Below, piece by piece: positions 51,752 to 63,033 of a stretch of DNA of 64,000 bases. The position numbers and the translations under genes are program-made. The stretch's first letter is position 1. Each line of letters opens with the position of its first letter. Below the pieces are notes generated by a model. The model was not told where the DNA came from, did no database searches, and worked only from the letters and a program-made list of their open reading frames with translations. This DNA comes from Pampus argenteus (lineage: Eukaryota > Chordata > Actinopteri > Scombriformes > Stromateidae), in NCBI GenBank assembly GCA_036937835.1, contig CM072862.1, positions 26,461,001-26,525,000 on the forward strand, written 5' to 3'.

Positions 51752-54043
51752 TTCAGTCCTTTCACTCACTAAACCAGCTGTGATGCAGATTGTTACAGCT
51801 GAGTCAGCAGCTGTCTTTAAATGGGTTAATCCATCCGTCTGTTTTATGCTGCTAATCCTTCTTATTGCTGCTAAAAAGTCTAAAATACTGAGTTGTGTTT
51901 TTACCTGCAGGTCCAGGTGAGCTCCTGCCTCTATGAGCATCTGCACTAGAGCTTCATCTCCGGCTGCAGACGCGTACATGAGAGGAGTCATTCCCTGCAG
52001 GAACACACACACACACACACACACACACGTTATACATCTACAGTATGTGACAAAGTGTATATATTATTCTTTTACCACTGTTAAACCTGATATGTCATCA
52101 TCCTCACCTGGTCGTCCAGGGTGTCGACCCCGTCGGCTCCCAGCAGCTGTGTGGCCTGCAGGACCAGGTCTGCTCGGCCACACAAGAGCATCCTGAAGCC
52201 CAAACCCAGCTGGAACTTGGCTGAAGCAGCTTGTGCATCCAGACACTTGAAGGACTGGAAACAGCACTCGGACCTGCAGGAAGCATCACAGGTGCAACGT
52301 TTACTGGTTCAGCTTCTCACCAGATCAATGCAGACAGACACAGTCGATGTCTTACTTCAGCTGTCGGGGCTCACAGTCCAACCCTGGCAGGAGCTGCCTG
52401 GCCGTCTGTCTGACATCATCGCTGTCCACCAATAGGCTGCAGCGATGCTCAGCGTGCACCACGGCGACCCGGATCCATTCCATGAGAGGAGGGAGGAGCA
52501 GGAACGGCCTGGAGGAAGCTAAGGGTTTTAGGTTTCATTCTCATTTTACCCTTGTTTTATTAAAATAGAGGATGGATGTAAAAAAAAAGTCATTTATGTC
52601 ACAAACACTAGTTTTTCTATAATCCCGTTCACTATGTTGTTCTCAGTGAACTCCATGAGTGTTTCTCCAGACTGCTGGACTCATGTTCTGAGTGGGAGTC
52701 AGGAAATGAACCTGATCTGGACTGTTTGGATCTGAGCATCGACCAGACTGAGAAGTGCCTTCGTTACGCTGCTCAGACACCAAACAACTTCATCACTGAG
52801 TTCACTGCTGAGAACAAACTTCCAGTGTTGGAATAAAATCATGAGAAGTCGCCGTCATCCCGGAGATTTGATGTAAGTTCATGAAACTCAGGAAGCAACA
52901 CACACACACACACTCAAACATCCACTGCAACATTCATTAGCATTGTTTCTCTTCTCTTCATGAGCTTTTCCATTTCCAAACAATAAAACAAGACAACCGG
53001 TTTATGTTTGTGACAGGTGCTGAAAACAAAGATTGAAAAAGAAGAAGATTGTGGTTCAACAAACACACTTCCCATGAAGAGACCTCTTTATGCAAACTAC
53101 AGGCAGATATACGTCTGCAGTATTAGACTATAAGTATAAATCAAACACACACACACACACACACACCTCTCTCTGCTCAGTGTCACAGTCGGAGGTTCCA
53201 GATTTGGATTCTCCAGTGACTCCATCTGCGGGTTGGACAGGAAGTAGTAAAGTGTGCGGAGGGCGTCGGGTGCCCAGGATACCGACAGCTGATTGGCTGA
53301 ACGAGTGGGGCTGATGAAGGGGCTCGAGCTGCGCAGACGCTGCATGTGATGCATCGCTCGAGACACCAGATCACCTGCAGGACAAGAAACAGACAGCCCG
53401 CGTCATGGAAACACGCAGTGCTTTCTGGGATATAAGAACATAGAAATATGAAACCGAATTGATACCAGATATATTATATTATATTATATTATATTATATT
53501 ATATTATATTATATTATATTATATTATATTATATTATATTATATTATATTATATTTTGATGATTTTTTACAGCTAACACATCACTGATGATCAAATAAAG
53601 ACAAAGATTTAGGATTAAGTGTCTTTTATGAGCAGAATGAGCAGTAGAGTCTAGTAATTATGTTTAAACCATCTTCAACAGCTTTGTTTTACAGCAACAG
53701 ACGTTACTGTATTAATTAAAATGTAATTATGAGGGAGAAATGTTGAAAAAAACATCAGTTTACATGTTTTGAAATACTCAGAATATGGTGTGAAAAGCTG
53801 CTTTGTGTTCACCTGCATAAACTACCAGGAACAGAGAAGCATTTTCCTTCAGTAACGAGTGTTCAGATAACGAGCTACGGTGGCCTGCAGGGTGTGAAGG
53901 TGCCTTTGTTTAGTGGATACAAGCCGCAGCCTCCCCAGGGGGAGCTGGCAGCGACTAACCACGTATCCCAGGAGTTTAAACAAACACACAGAACACAGGA
54001 CATGACTGTGACACACACACTCACACACACACACACACACTCA

Positions 54044-54074
<31 letters not shown>

Positions 54075-55615
54075 TCACTCACTGAGCTCAGTGATACTGC
54101 CCACACAGGTGGTGAGCAGCGACTGTTCCAGCGTCCGCAGCTCCAGCTGGATGTAGGCGTCCTCCCTGCTCTCCACTGGGTCCTCGGGAACCTTTGTGTA
54201 CAGGCTGACATGGGCCGGCAGCGACAGCTCACCTAAACACACAAACACAAACAAACACACACACGTGCACAAGTATTGGTGTTACATTTTACTGATACTT
54301 TTCACACATTCATGTGTTTTTGAACATCAGACATAATCATCAAACTATCATCTCTCAGTCTGAACGTTGACTGAAAACTTATTCATTTGCTAATTTTAAC
54401 CTACTTCAAGTTCAGCTTTTATTTGTCGAAAAAAGACAAAAAAGACGGTTAGAAATGGTTAAAACCAAATAATTAGTTTGTTTCTGTCTGGATATTTGTT
54501 GCAATATACAATATATGTGTGTGTGTGTGTGTGCGTGTGATGTGTGTGTGTGTGTGTGTGATGTGTGTGTGTGCATGCGTGCGTGCGTGCATGTGTGTGT
54601 GCGTGTGATGTGTGTGTGTGTGCGTACGTGTGTGTGTGTGATGTGAAGCAGATTTTCAATGATCCCTCCGTGCATTGTGTCCTGTTGGATCGGGTATTTG
54701 CTGACTCGGATCTTCTGCACAATGAAAACAGCTTCAGTGAGGATGATCTGCAAAAACACTGAAGCCTGAAGCGGCTGAAACATCAGAGAGAAACTGGAGG
54801 GAGGAGAGGAGGACGAACTCTGATCAGAAGATCATTAGAAAATAATCAATCACAGAGCATGAAGTCAAAAATGACGCAGTAAAATCTTTTCATGTGGGAA
54901 GCTGATGACGTGTTTTCACTAAAATGATTGAAACAATGGATCGATTATCAAAATAGTTGCAGATTATTTTACCTGCCAATCAATTAATCAACTAATCAAT
55001 TAATGGAGCTTCAGTCTGCCAGAAGTGAAGAAGCAACACGTGGATAAAACTGAAAGGCACGAGTCTGTATCTTAATACACGAAACAAACTACAGCTGATC
55101 AACAATTAATCTATTAACTGATCACCAACTATTTTTAGAATCAATTCATACTAAATTTCTTTGTCAATGTGTGTATTTTCTGTTTTCTTTATTCTTCTAT
55201 GACTGCTCATCGTTGGGTTGTGAACTGTTGCACTTTGAGCATTTTATAGACCAAATGACCAACTGATCAATTGGGAAACAAACGATTAATCGATAATGAA
55301 AATAGTCCAGAGCTGCAGCACTAAAACAAGCAGAAATGTCATCTTCCATCAGTGTTGTGACTGAGTCTGATTATTATCACTCTGACCTGGAAAACACACC
55401 TCAGCTTTCCTCAGTCGGCTCTCGTCTGGACGTTAAGAAAGAAATCTTTGATAATTGGTGCTGATTGAACTGTTTACAGAGAACGAACAAGAATCTATTC
55501 ATGGACACACAACAGGAGACCAGTCTGCAGCGGACAAAGCACAAGCCTCTGTTCTCTAATCCTACCTGTGTCATGACACACACACGCACGCACACGCACA
55601 CAGGCACAGGCACAG

Positions 55616-55657
<42 letters not shown>

Positions 55658-56068
55658 GCACGCACACACACAGACACAGGCACACACACACACACACAGG
55701 CACACGCACACGCACACTCACACTCACACTCACACACACACTCACACACACACACACACACACAGGCACACGTACGCACACGCACACACGCACGCACACA
55801 CACACAACCTGTGTCATGACACACACACACACACGCACAGGCACACACACACGCACACACAGGCACACGCACGCACACACACACAGGCACGCGCACACGC
55901 ACACGCGCGCGCACACACGCACACACACAGGCACGCACACACAGGCACACGCACACGCACGCACACACACACACACAAACACACACACAAACACACACAC
56001 AAACACACACACACATCACACGCACACACACACACACGCACGCACACACACAGGCACACACACACACA

Positions 56069-56100
<32 letters not shown>

Positions 56101-56445
56101 TCACACGCACACACACACACACACACGCACGCACACACACAGGCACACACACGCACAGGCACACGCACAGGCACACGCACAGGCACGCACAGGCACGCAC
56201 ACACACACACACACACACACGCACAACCTGTGTCATGACACACGCACAACACACACACGCGCGCGCGCACACACACGCACAGGCACACACGTGTGCGCGC
56301 ACACACGCGCGCACACGCACACACACACCTCAGCTCTTGGCTTGCTTACATCCAGAAATCATGAGTGATTAAGTAATTTCCTGCAACTCTCTGCTTGTGT
56401 GTGCATGTGTCTAAATCAAAACAGAACGTTTAACAACCCACCAAA

Positions 56446-56506
<61 letters not shown>

Positions 56507-58053
56507 GTGTGTCTAATGAAAACAGAGCTACAGTCTCGGGTCTGAAAACAACTGCTCTTTTCTGCTGCGTGATATAATGAGTGAGTGTTTGGTTGGAACA
56601 ACAGAACCACAGAGGACTGAAGACGTGTGTGTGTGTGTGTGTGTATAATTATAATATTTTAACATTCAGTGAAACCGTCAGCTGACTATCAATCGTCGCA
56701 GCTCTACTACAGACAGCTGATTACAACCGAGAGGTTAAAAATATGACGTGAGGAGACCGAGTTGTGTTTATATAATAAATAATATTAATATTAATTAATG
56801 TTTAATAGGAATTAAACTGCAAACACATGCTTTCATTTTCCAGAAAAGCACTACAAAGTAGAGGAAGTGCAGACAGACAGCTGGACAGTAATCCAACCCT
56901 CACTGTACTACTGAACCACGTTTAATGTTATCTCCATCTGGCCTTCATGCTAAACTGTAAAACAGAAGGAAGAAGTGGTTTCAGGGTTGGCTGCAGTGTT
57001 TTCTCAGGGTAACACGACACAGTCTGCACCCCATTCAGAGCATCTGATGATGAAACAAACACAGCTAAACGATTCATCAGAGGTCGATCCTTTCCATCGT
57101 CTGTGATGAACGCCGTCAATCGATCATCTGTCTCTCAGGACGCCTGTTTGGATGTTTTAACGAGGCTGTTAGCAGCACCTCACCACTGCCGTTAGGAATA
57201 GTTTCATCCACACCGGCTCCAGACATGCGGCCTGCAGGTTTTAACCAGATTAAACCACCAAAACGAAGAAGACTCTATGAGCTGGATGATTTATGATCTG
57301 TTGTTTCTTCAGGCTTTTGTGCATGTTGGTCACATTTTCAGAGACTGGTTTCGGTGCAGCAGAACAGAGATATTGGTTTTTTTTATGTCCAAATCTAGTG
57401 CCTACATTACCCATAATGCAACTCGACTGCTGCGAGTGTAGCTGCTTGCCTCCGCCACAGATAAGGAGCTACAGAAGTCTAACCTGACCTCAGATTTTAC
57501 ATTTTACACATAAAACACCTGGAAACATACTGAGATGTAAAACTAGTGGATCTGAATGGATCAATTCTGATAACTGATTCATTGATGAAGTCAACGATCA
57601 TGTGAATCTTTCTCTATTTGTAGCTTCTCCGATGAGACGATGAGTTTTCTGATTTATATGACTGGAAACTGGAAAGATTTAAGTTGAAGACAACTTCTTG
57701 AACTAAACAGCTTTTTTTATACAAAACAATTAATTGTTATGTCTAAAACTGATCAACCCATGAATCAAAAGCTCCATCTAGTTTGAGCAGACCTGTCTAT
57801 ACAGTAAAAACTAGATGATTTAATCTGGTCTCTGCAGGCACGTCTGGACCTGGCTTAGACTTCAGCCAGGTCTTCATCTCGCTGCAGGTTATCTTAGGAG
57901 GATAATGACGTTACAAGCTGACTTTCTGGATCCTCAGAGTGGAGACATTTACTCACATTTCACTGCTGGGCTTTATTTTTATCGTCAGATCAGGCAGAAC
58001 AGTTTGGCCATTTTGTCCCTGAATAATGTCCTTATTAAAAAGTGAGCGAGGTA

Positions 58054-58105
<52 letters not shown>

Positions 58106-60510
58106 GATGGAGTGGGGGGACAGCAGCTACAGCGGCTGTTTGTTTAGCACTTGGAGCCGTGAACCTCGCGGCCGGCAGCCTGAGCGGGTAAGAGAGCTTC
58201 TTTGTGTCCCGCGTGCAGGTCAGAGGCCAACAACACGCACTCATTTACTTTACCCGCTTCTTCCTGTTCATTCTCATGGGAGCTGAGGCCTACGTCCCAG
58301 CATGCAGTGGGGCAGGAGGCAGAGAAACATGGAGCTTTGTGTTTAACATGTTCATGAATCTGAATCAGGTCCGATCAGAGTTAGAATCAATACCTCAAAT
58401 ATCACACGTACTAATGAGCTTTCTGTTTAAGTTGCAATAATTAGTCAATGAATTGATTAGTTGATCAATCATTTTGATATGTGCATATATGTTTTTTATC
58501 TCACCTAGAGTTATTTCATTAATGGGACTCTTTAATCTCGTATGTCGTGTTTTATGAGCAGCCGTGTAGGACATTTGACCATGAAGCTGCTCAGACAGGT
58601 TATTGATCAGTCAGGTGATCAATCAGACAGCATGACGCGAAGCTGCAGGTGAAATTCAGGGTTCAATGTAGTTTAATTCATACGGTGTCTGTAGAGGGTT
58701 AGGGTTAGGGTTGTGCTTTACTCATAAAGTCATGTTTTAAATACATAATCACATGTTTGTCTGATATATTTAAAAGTTAAAGATACTCGAGCTGTGAGCT
58801 ACAACTAACAGTTTTCATTAATCTGTTGATTATTTTCTCTATAAAAACAACGACGACCACCGTGTCCGACAGCACAAGCTGATGTAGAACACGGTGATGA
58901 TTTGAGATTAACATAAAAAACCACCAAATGTTTGACATGTTTGCTTGAAACGACTCTTTCTAACTGACTTTTCTGCTGCTCCACGTCTCTACTGAAACTC
59001 TCCACGTATCTCAGTGAACATCTGACTGCAGATGTTTATCAGAGAGGATATTTAACTTCCCTGTTAGGATGCTTATTTCCCAAAACGCCTGTTTCCTGTC
59101 TGATGGGGTTTCCCCCTCATCAGCCTCTCCATGCTGCTGCTCTGCTAATTATCTTTTATTATTATTATTATCTAGACTGCATCATTAGCTGCTGCTCTGT
59201 GACACCACCCAGCTTTAACAGAGACGTGTGTGTCTCAGAATATGAAGGGATGATTTTATGTTTCAGAACTAAACAGGTTTAATGTATTTAGAGTCATTTA
59301 CTGTATATTACATATCTGTTTTCATAAGAACATCCTCACATGTCAGTTCAAACACACATGTTTCTGGGTTAATGGACCATGACTGTTTTCATTGATCAAC
59401 ATGTGACATTTCACACAGTGTTTATATGAGAATAAAATGTATGAAAACAGATAAAAATATAAAGATCAAGTAACTTTAATAGTATGTAACTAAATGATAG
59501 AAACATGGAGGGCTTCACTCAACCATTACATTCATTATTTATTAATCTGTCACCTATTCTTTGATTGATCAACATCATTGATCTATCAAGAGGCGTCATG
59601 AACCCACATATTAAAACCAGGACAAACACTGAGGATGCTTGAACTCACCGTTTGCATTTCTTCCACACATCTGATGCTCGTAGACCTGCAGCAGCCCCCA
59701 CAGCTCCGCGTCGTTGTTGACGACTCCCTCCAGCAGCTCCGCGGTTACCGGGAAGCAGGTGACCCCGGCCCCGCGCTCCTCCTCCGCGACCAGCCTCGCA
59801 GCCTTCAGCGCCCTTCCTGCCACCTCCTCAGCCAAACTCTCCACGCACGCTGCCATGCACAGGGCTGCGTACTCGTGCACGCGCACAGACACACGTGTCT
59901 CCACCATCCACCTGAAGAAGCGGCCCGCGGCGAGCGTCAGCCCGCAGCTCGACCCGGTGTCCCCGGAGCTCATGCAGTGCAGGGACACAGCCTTCACCGC
60001 GGAGGAGATGCACCTCTCGGCCAGAGCCCAGCTCAGCACCAGCCTGACCGCGCTCTGGACCTCCAGGCGTGTGCACCGCCTGTGGAGCTCGCTCAGCCGC
60101 TGCGCCTCTCTGCAGATCCGCACCAAAGCCCTCCGGAGCAGACCGGACAGCCGGTGCACTGCCTCCCTGGTGAAAGACGCATCAGAGCCGGCGATTTTAC
60201 GCACAACCTGCCGAAGCTCCTGCTCGGTCCAGGGATACTCCTCCAGCTCGGGCAGGCAGGGACACTTGGCCAGGATGTCCGCCGCGTCCTCCGGCAGCGA
60301 GCTGACCGTGTCCCAGCTGCCGTTCCTGCTGTACAGGGAGCCGGCGTGTTGCCACCATGGACCCCGGTGAGGAGTGTTCGTGTGGGGCTTAAACTGCCTC
60401 GACCTGCCGGAGGACGACAGGCTGAGGGAGGGGCAGGGGTCCCCGGTCACGTAACCCGGATCAAGGCTCAGGTCCTCCAGGTTTTTCACCAACAGACTGC
60501 TTGACATCAT
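48361..60510 (-). CDS. abtb2: ABTB2, ankyrin-repeat and BTB/POZ protein, complete, 17 coding exons
   Basis: Coding segments in transcript order: 60510-59649, 54232-54083, 53374-53167, 52508-52356, 52273-52108, 51994-51905, 51704-51603, 50984-50888, 50783-50648, 50448-50225, 50076-49898, 49699-49594, 49507-49405, 49322-49250, 49156-49088, 48994-48881, 48606-48361. They sum to 3078 nt, 1025 residues plus stop, equal to human ABTB2; BTBD11/ABTB3 is longer. Order: N-terminal helical region in exon 1, middle region, ankyrin repeats (about 514-700), BTB/POZ domain (about 828-940), C-terminal helices. BTB/ankyrin proteins of this family are thought to be substrate adaptors for CUL3-type ubiquitin ligases (family knowledge). 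All junctions are GT...AG with phase kept. Transcribed convergently with BRSK2. Confidence 0.95.
48881..48994 (-). CDS. abtb2: ABTB2 coding exon 16: BTB domain end
   Basis: Codes LLPVATFFQLRGLMRSCE to LDNVVNIYQSAK, the last BTB helices. Acceptor ATTGCAG, donor GTACCA. Confidence 0.92.
49088..49156 (-). CDS. abtb2: ABTB2 coding exon 15: BTB domain
   Basis: Codes MMMKSLYCGGTDGLTVSQSE then ALK, corresponding to the human MMMQYLYYGGTE segment. Acceptor TTTGCAG, donor GTAAAA. Confidence 0.92.
49250..49322 (-). CDS. abtb2: ABTB2 coding exon 14: BTB domain
   Basis: Codes FRQMLSNSSDN and IVHISHMTYSTFQ, completing a split Arg codon. Acceptor CCGTCAG, donor GTGAGA. Confidence 0.92.
49405..49507 (-). 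CDS. abtb2: ABTB2 coding exon 13: BTB domain start
   Basis: Codes HFLNNQEMSDVTFMVDGRPF then FAHRVLLMSASER, the first strands and helix of the BTB/POZ fold. Acceptor TCCTCAG, donor GTTAGG. Confidence 0.94.
49594..49699 (-). CDS. abtb2: ABTB2 coding exon 12
   Basis: Residues 790-824: DYVITKRLASVFSHCYGCCP and the PAIPPMDVTLSTQL segment before the BTB fold. Acceptor TGTGCAG, donor GTAACT. Confidence 0.9.
49898..50076 (-). CDS. abtb2: ABTB2 coding exon 11
   Basis: Residues 730-789: VPWRLHIWLQCLHRAQQ to LMFSMLETSK. Acceptor GTCCAG, donor GTACAT at 49897, the weakest donor of the gene. Confidence 0.92.
50225..50448 (-). CDS. abtb2: ABTB2 coding exon 10
   Basis: Residues 655-729: NVLRRLLLQPQ, DILSLEEILAEGVEEDEE (an acidic stretch) and YYSAEHGYLDVTMELRDMG. 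Acceptor TTCTACAG, donor GTGAGG. Confidence 0.92.
50648..50783 (-). CDS. abtb2: ABTB2 coding exon 9: ankyrin repeat
   Basis: Residues 610-654: FYEMVSLLLTYGADPLL and YEDMNCFSYAAAHGHR (Arg codon split). Acceptor TCCCAG, donor GTGAGA. Confidence 0.92.
50888..50984 (-). CDS. abtb2: ABTB2 coding exon 8: ankyrin repeat
   Basis: Residues 578-609: LLLEAGADVEGG and ESCAETPLQLAAAA. Acceptor GCTGACAG, donor GTAGAC, a weak donor. Confidence 0.9.
50985..51602 (-). other. abtb2: ABTB2 intron 7-8
   Basis: 618 bp, no recognisable repeat or gene. Confidence 0.6.
51603..51704 (-). CDS. abtb2: ABTB2 coding exon 7 (102 nt): ankyrin repeat
   Basis: Residues 544-577: VPGCSARHPSVHPGSRRW then AALTFAVLHNHLSVTQ. 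Symmetric phase 0 exon with a GT microsatellite (plus CA run 51711-51748) just upstream of the acceptor. Confidence 0.92.
51711..51748 (+). repeat. CA microsatellite at ABTB2 exon 7 acceptor
   Basis: Reads as a GT run on the ABTB2 strand, ending about seven bases before the acceptor AG. Confidence 0.95.
51905..51994 (-). CDS. abtb2: ABTB2 coding exon 6 (90 nt): ankyrin repeat
   Basis: Residues 514-543: GMTPLMYASAAGDEALVQML plus IEAGAHLDLQ, a textbook ankyrin unit. Symmetric phase 0 exon. Its acceptor is preceded by a GT microsatellite (plus CA run 52003-52028). Confidence 0.94.
52003..52028 (+). repeat. CA microsatellite at ABTB2 exon 6 acceptor
   Basis: A GT run on the ABTB2 strand immediately before TTCCTGCAG. 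Confidence 0.95.
52108..52273 (-). CDS. abtb2: ABTB2 coding exon 5
   Basis: Residues 458-513: SECCFQSFKCLDAQAASAKF, GFRMLLCGRADLV and GADGVDTLDDQ, leading into the first ankyrin repeat. Donor GTGAGG at 52107. Confidence 0.92.
52356..52508 (-). CDS. abtb2: ABTB2 coding exon 4
   Basis: Residues 407-457: RPFLLLPPLMEWIRVAVVHA to LLPGLDCEPRQL. Acceptor CCTCCAG, donor GTAAGA at 52355. Confidence 0.92.
52509..53166 (-). other. abtb2: ABTB2 intron 3-4
   Basis: 658 bp. Begins inside a GT microsatellite that forms the exon 3 donor. A further short CA run lies near 52897. Confidence 0.6.
53167..53374 (-). CDS. abtb2: ABTB2 coding exon 3
   Basis: Residues 338-406: DLVSRAMHHM, then WAPDALRTLYYFL and PQMESLENPNLEPP. 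The donor is the first GT of a GT microsatellite (plus-strand CA run 53145-53166). Confidence 0.92.
53375..54082 (-). other. abtb2: ABTB2 intron 2-3 with ATATT array
   Basis: 708 bp, begins in a GT repeat (plus CA run about 54012-54074). Contains about 17 copies of ATATT at 53470-53555. Confidence 0.7.
53470..53555 (+). repeat. ATATT pentanucleotide array
   Basis: About 17 nearly perfect copies. Confidence 0.95.
54083..54232 (-). CDS. abtb2: ABTB2 coding exon 2
   Basis: Residues 288-337, ending YIQLELRTLEQSLLTTCVGS and ITELS. The donor GTGAGTGAG begins at 54082 and runs directly into a GT repeat on the minus strand. Confidence 0.93.
54233..59648 (-). other. abtb2: ABTB2 intron 1 (5.4 kb)
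   Basis: Contains TG/TGCG runs (about 54517-54645), a 750-bp CA-rich array (55577-56328), TG runs at 56449-56513 and 58060-58102, and a short gggttagggttagggtt stretch near 58696. No coding sequence recognised. Confidence 0.7.
55577..56328 (+). repeat. Compound CA/GCACA/CAGGCA/GCGC array
   Basis: About 750 bp of alternating purine-pyrimidine, with CAGG interruptions, GCGCGCGCGC near 56261 and three copies of CCTGTGTCATGACACAC (55565, 55808, 56227). Confidence 0.9.
59649..60510 (-). CDS. abtb2: ABTB2 coding exon 1 (862 nt)
   Basis: Starts at the first of two adjacent ATGs (60510-60508, 60507-60505). Codes residues 1-287, including LEDLSLDPGY, SRNGSWDTV and EVQSAVRLVLSWALAERC, which match the ABTB2 N-terminus and its histone-fold-like region. 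GC-rich with frequent CpG, unlike the flanking introns, so likely a CpG island. Donor GTGAGT begins at 59648. Confidence 0.93.
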
Positions 60511-60803
60511 ATAGACCGAAGAGGTGCAGAACAGACTGAAAACCTGTCGGTCACAGTTTGACCCTCAGAGGTCAACCTGTCAGGAGCAGGCAGCTGCAGG
60601 ACACTGACCCGCTGGGCCAAAACTCACCAAAATATGAGCGGCATGAAAGGTGCTTTACGCACAGCGGACCAATCAGACCCAAGACCAGTAATAACACAGC
60701 AGGCTTTACTACTGTCCTACAGCGCCACACTGTGGCCACAGTCAGAACAGCAGCTGAGCACCAACAAACTGCAGGAAGTCATCCTGCTGTAATCATCCTC
60801 CTG

Positions 60804-60910
60804 TTCATACTGACCATTAGATCCCTTCATAATACACTTACAATGGAAGTGATGGAGACTAAACCCACAAACATGGATTTAAAGTTTATGTGAAGCTAAT
60901 ATGAAGCTTC
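60804..60910 (+). repeat. Dispersed repeat family A, copy 2
   Basis: Same blocks and order as 8408-8507. Lies about 300 bp upstream of the ABTB2 start codon. Confidence 0.6.
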
Positions 60911-62426
60911 AAATCCAGCAGATATGTTTCAACGTTAGTGTGTTTTTCTCTTTTTGTTATTATGGATTTTCCAAAGCTGAAGTTCAGACATGTTTTCTTG
61001 TGTATATTGAGTGTGTTTTAGTTAAAGCTGCTACAACAGCAGTTTAAATTGAAGATGTGACGTGTTCATTAGTGAACTTTAGCTGCTAAATGTTTTATTT
61101 AAAATGTACAGAACTAAGATAAAGGTCCCCGGCCTCCAGTCGCTGTGCTGAGTCAACGTCCTCATCTGACTTGACTAATAATAAACTACATTTCTCCACA
61201 TTATTATGCTTTTGGAAAATAAAGTCCTGTTTTTTCTGGCTGTTGGATGTTATAAAGGTGTTGGTCGATGTGATTGTGAGTTTGTCCAGACATTATTTAT
61301 TCATTTTGAAGTGTTTTCTTCTTGTATTTAATTATGAACAAAGACGAGACGCAGAGAATCAAGGAAGGTAAAAGTTGTAATTTTTCAGCTCGACATGTTC
61401 AAACTTCTTACAGAAGGTGCTGCGTATTTGTGTCTGTAGCAGGAATAAAACATCCGTGAAGTAAACTTAATCTCAGATTATTATGTGGATCAACTGTCAC
61501 ACACTTATTTAAAGTTTACAGTTAAACGATGTACAAACAGAACATATTCACCAATTATAAGATAATGGCTTTAAAGTGTTCGAATCTTACCAACTAGAAC
61601 AATACTAGAGGGTTTAAAACTTTTCTACATTTCTACTGTTCTCAGTTGAGCCATGCTTAAACTAAACCAACCACAAGATGTCAGCTTTTCACTATTTCTA
61701 AGCACACGGTTGAAGAAATGTTCATCTCTCTTCAGACGGGGAGCTGCTGCTAATTCTGCTAATTCTGCTTCTACGATGCTGCACATTTCTAAAACACAAT
61801 TAGCAGAAGCTGGTACATCTACATCCAGGTTCTTCTTGTTAGATTAAAATGTATAAAGATATTTGAGAAAATGCAGCAAATATTCCAGTTCTTCAAATCA
61901 CACGGTTATTAAATGACCAGGATAAAACAATAAATTACTGAGCTTGTTTACAATGAGCTGAACAGGTTTCAGTGTGTACAATCATACGAGTGAGCCAGCT
62001 CACCATGTCAGAGGTCTCATGTTCAGATGTTACTTCCTCCGTCGCTGAGCAGGGTTCAACGTCAACAACGTCCACAGAAGAACTGAAGCCGATCCAAATA
62101 AGGCATCGAGACATTAGTACAAAAAATAAAACTGTAACTCTGCTAGCAAACGTTTTAAAAAGGCCGACTGAGCAACGAAATGTTAGAAAAACTACAAAAG
62201 GGTTTCTTCTGCTGTAAACGCCTCAAATAAAGCTCCATCAAACAGGAAACAGAAGAGATGTGATGTCGATCAATCATATCACGTCTTCTGTACATGCAAA
62301 CGCTCACAAAGTCTGGAAAATTAACACAAATAACACAAATTATTAAAGGGTTAAACAGAAATCTTTAGAAACACACAGTGATAGTGATGCTAGTGGGGTG
62401 GAGGGTGAGGCTCACACTGGGGTGCT

Positions 62427-62550
62427 TTTATTTTCATTTCTGCCAATATGAATATTTGTAATACCTTTCAAATTAAAACCTAGTTTTCACAGGTGGAGTT
62501 CACCTGTAACTGTCTGCTGCAGATTTAAAGGTCTTCTATCCTCATTTATT
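62427..62550 (-). promoter_or_regulatory. Candidate poly(A) signals of the third gene
   Basis: AATAAA on the minus strand at 62550-62545 and 62432-62427, about 490 and 600 bases beyond the stop. Either could end the transcript. Confidence 0.3.
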
Positions 62551-63033
62551 ACAATCGTCACGTGTTACACTTCTTCAAAAGTGAAGATATCTTTAACTTT
62601 CAGTCCCAAGAATGGGTGAACACTTCCCATAATGCACCTGCCTGGTAAACACCCACATCTTTGATACAGTCACACTTTCGTTTCATGTGAACACGGATTT
62701 AAAAACCTAAAAGGAGACCATTTCCTTCTTAGAGTCATTACAAAACGTTTAGAAAGTTAAAGAAAGCCAGATAATAACATAATAAAAATTAGATTCACCA
62801 ATATGAATATTGGTCCTGAAACTGACGACACATTTTTAAGCAATTATTGCTTGACACTGATATTCTGACTGATGAATCAGACTTCTAGTTTTGGAGCAAA
62901 ACATCAATGATGACTGTCTTAACTGCCCAATCTGAACCAAACAGGTGAGAAAGGCGGAGCCAATCTGTACCACACACACATAATCCGATCTAGTAATTCA
63001 TCGTTATCACACACATGCATTTTGGAGCTCATT

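Larger units (their letters stand above)
60511..63033 (-). other. Spacer: presumptive ABTB2 promoter/5' UTR and 3' UTR of third gene
   Basis: No credible coding sequence. The part nearest ABTB2 has a CCAAT motif (60669-60673, plus orientation) and a spaced pair of nuclear-receptor half-sites (60559-60574). A dispersed repeat copy lies at 60804-60910. The rest is AT-rich with candidate poly(A) signals for the upstream gene. No TATA box is clear. Confidence 0.4.

Noticed and set aside
55465..56326. Long open frames of His-Thr or Cys-Val repeats on both strands.
   Set aside because: Artefacts of CA/TG repeat translation; the same applies at 8807-9178 and 32784-33059.
58692..58712. GGGTTAGGGTTAGGGTT, like an interstitial telomere.
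   Set aside because: Only about three units; could arise by chance or from a short repair insertion.
59635..60504. Long plus-strand open frame opposite ABTB2 exon 1.
   Set aside because: Antisense shadow of a GC-rich coding exon; only the minus strand matches ABTB2.
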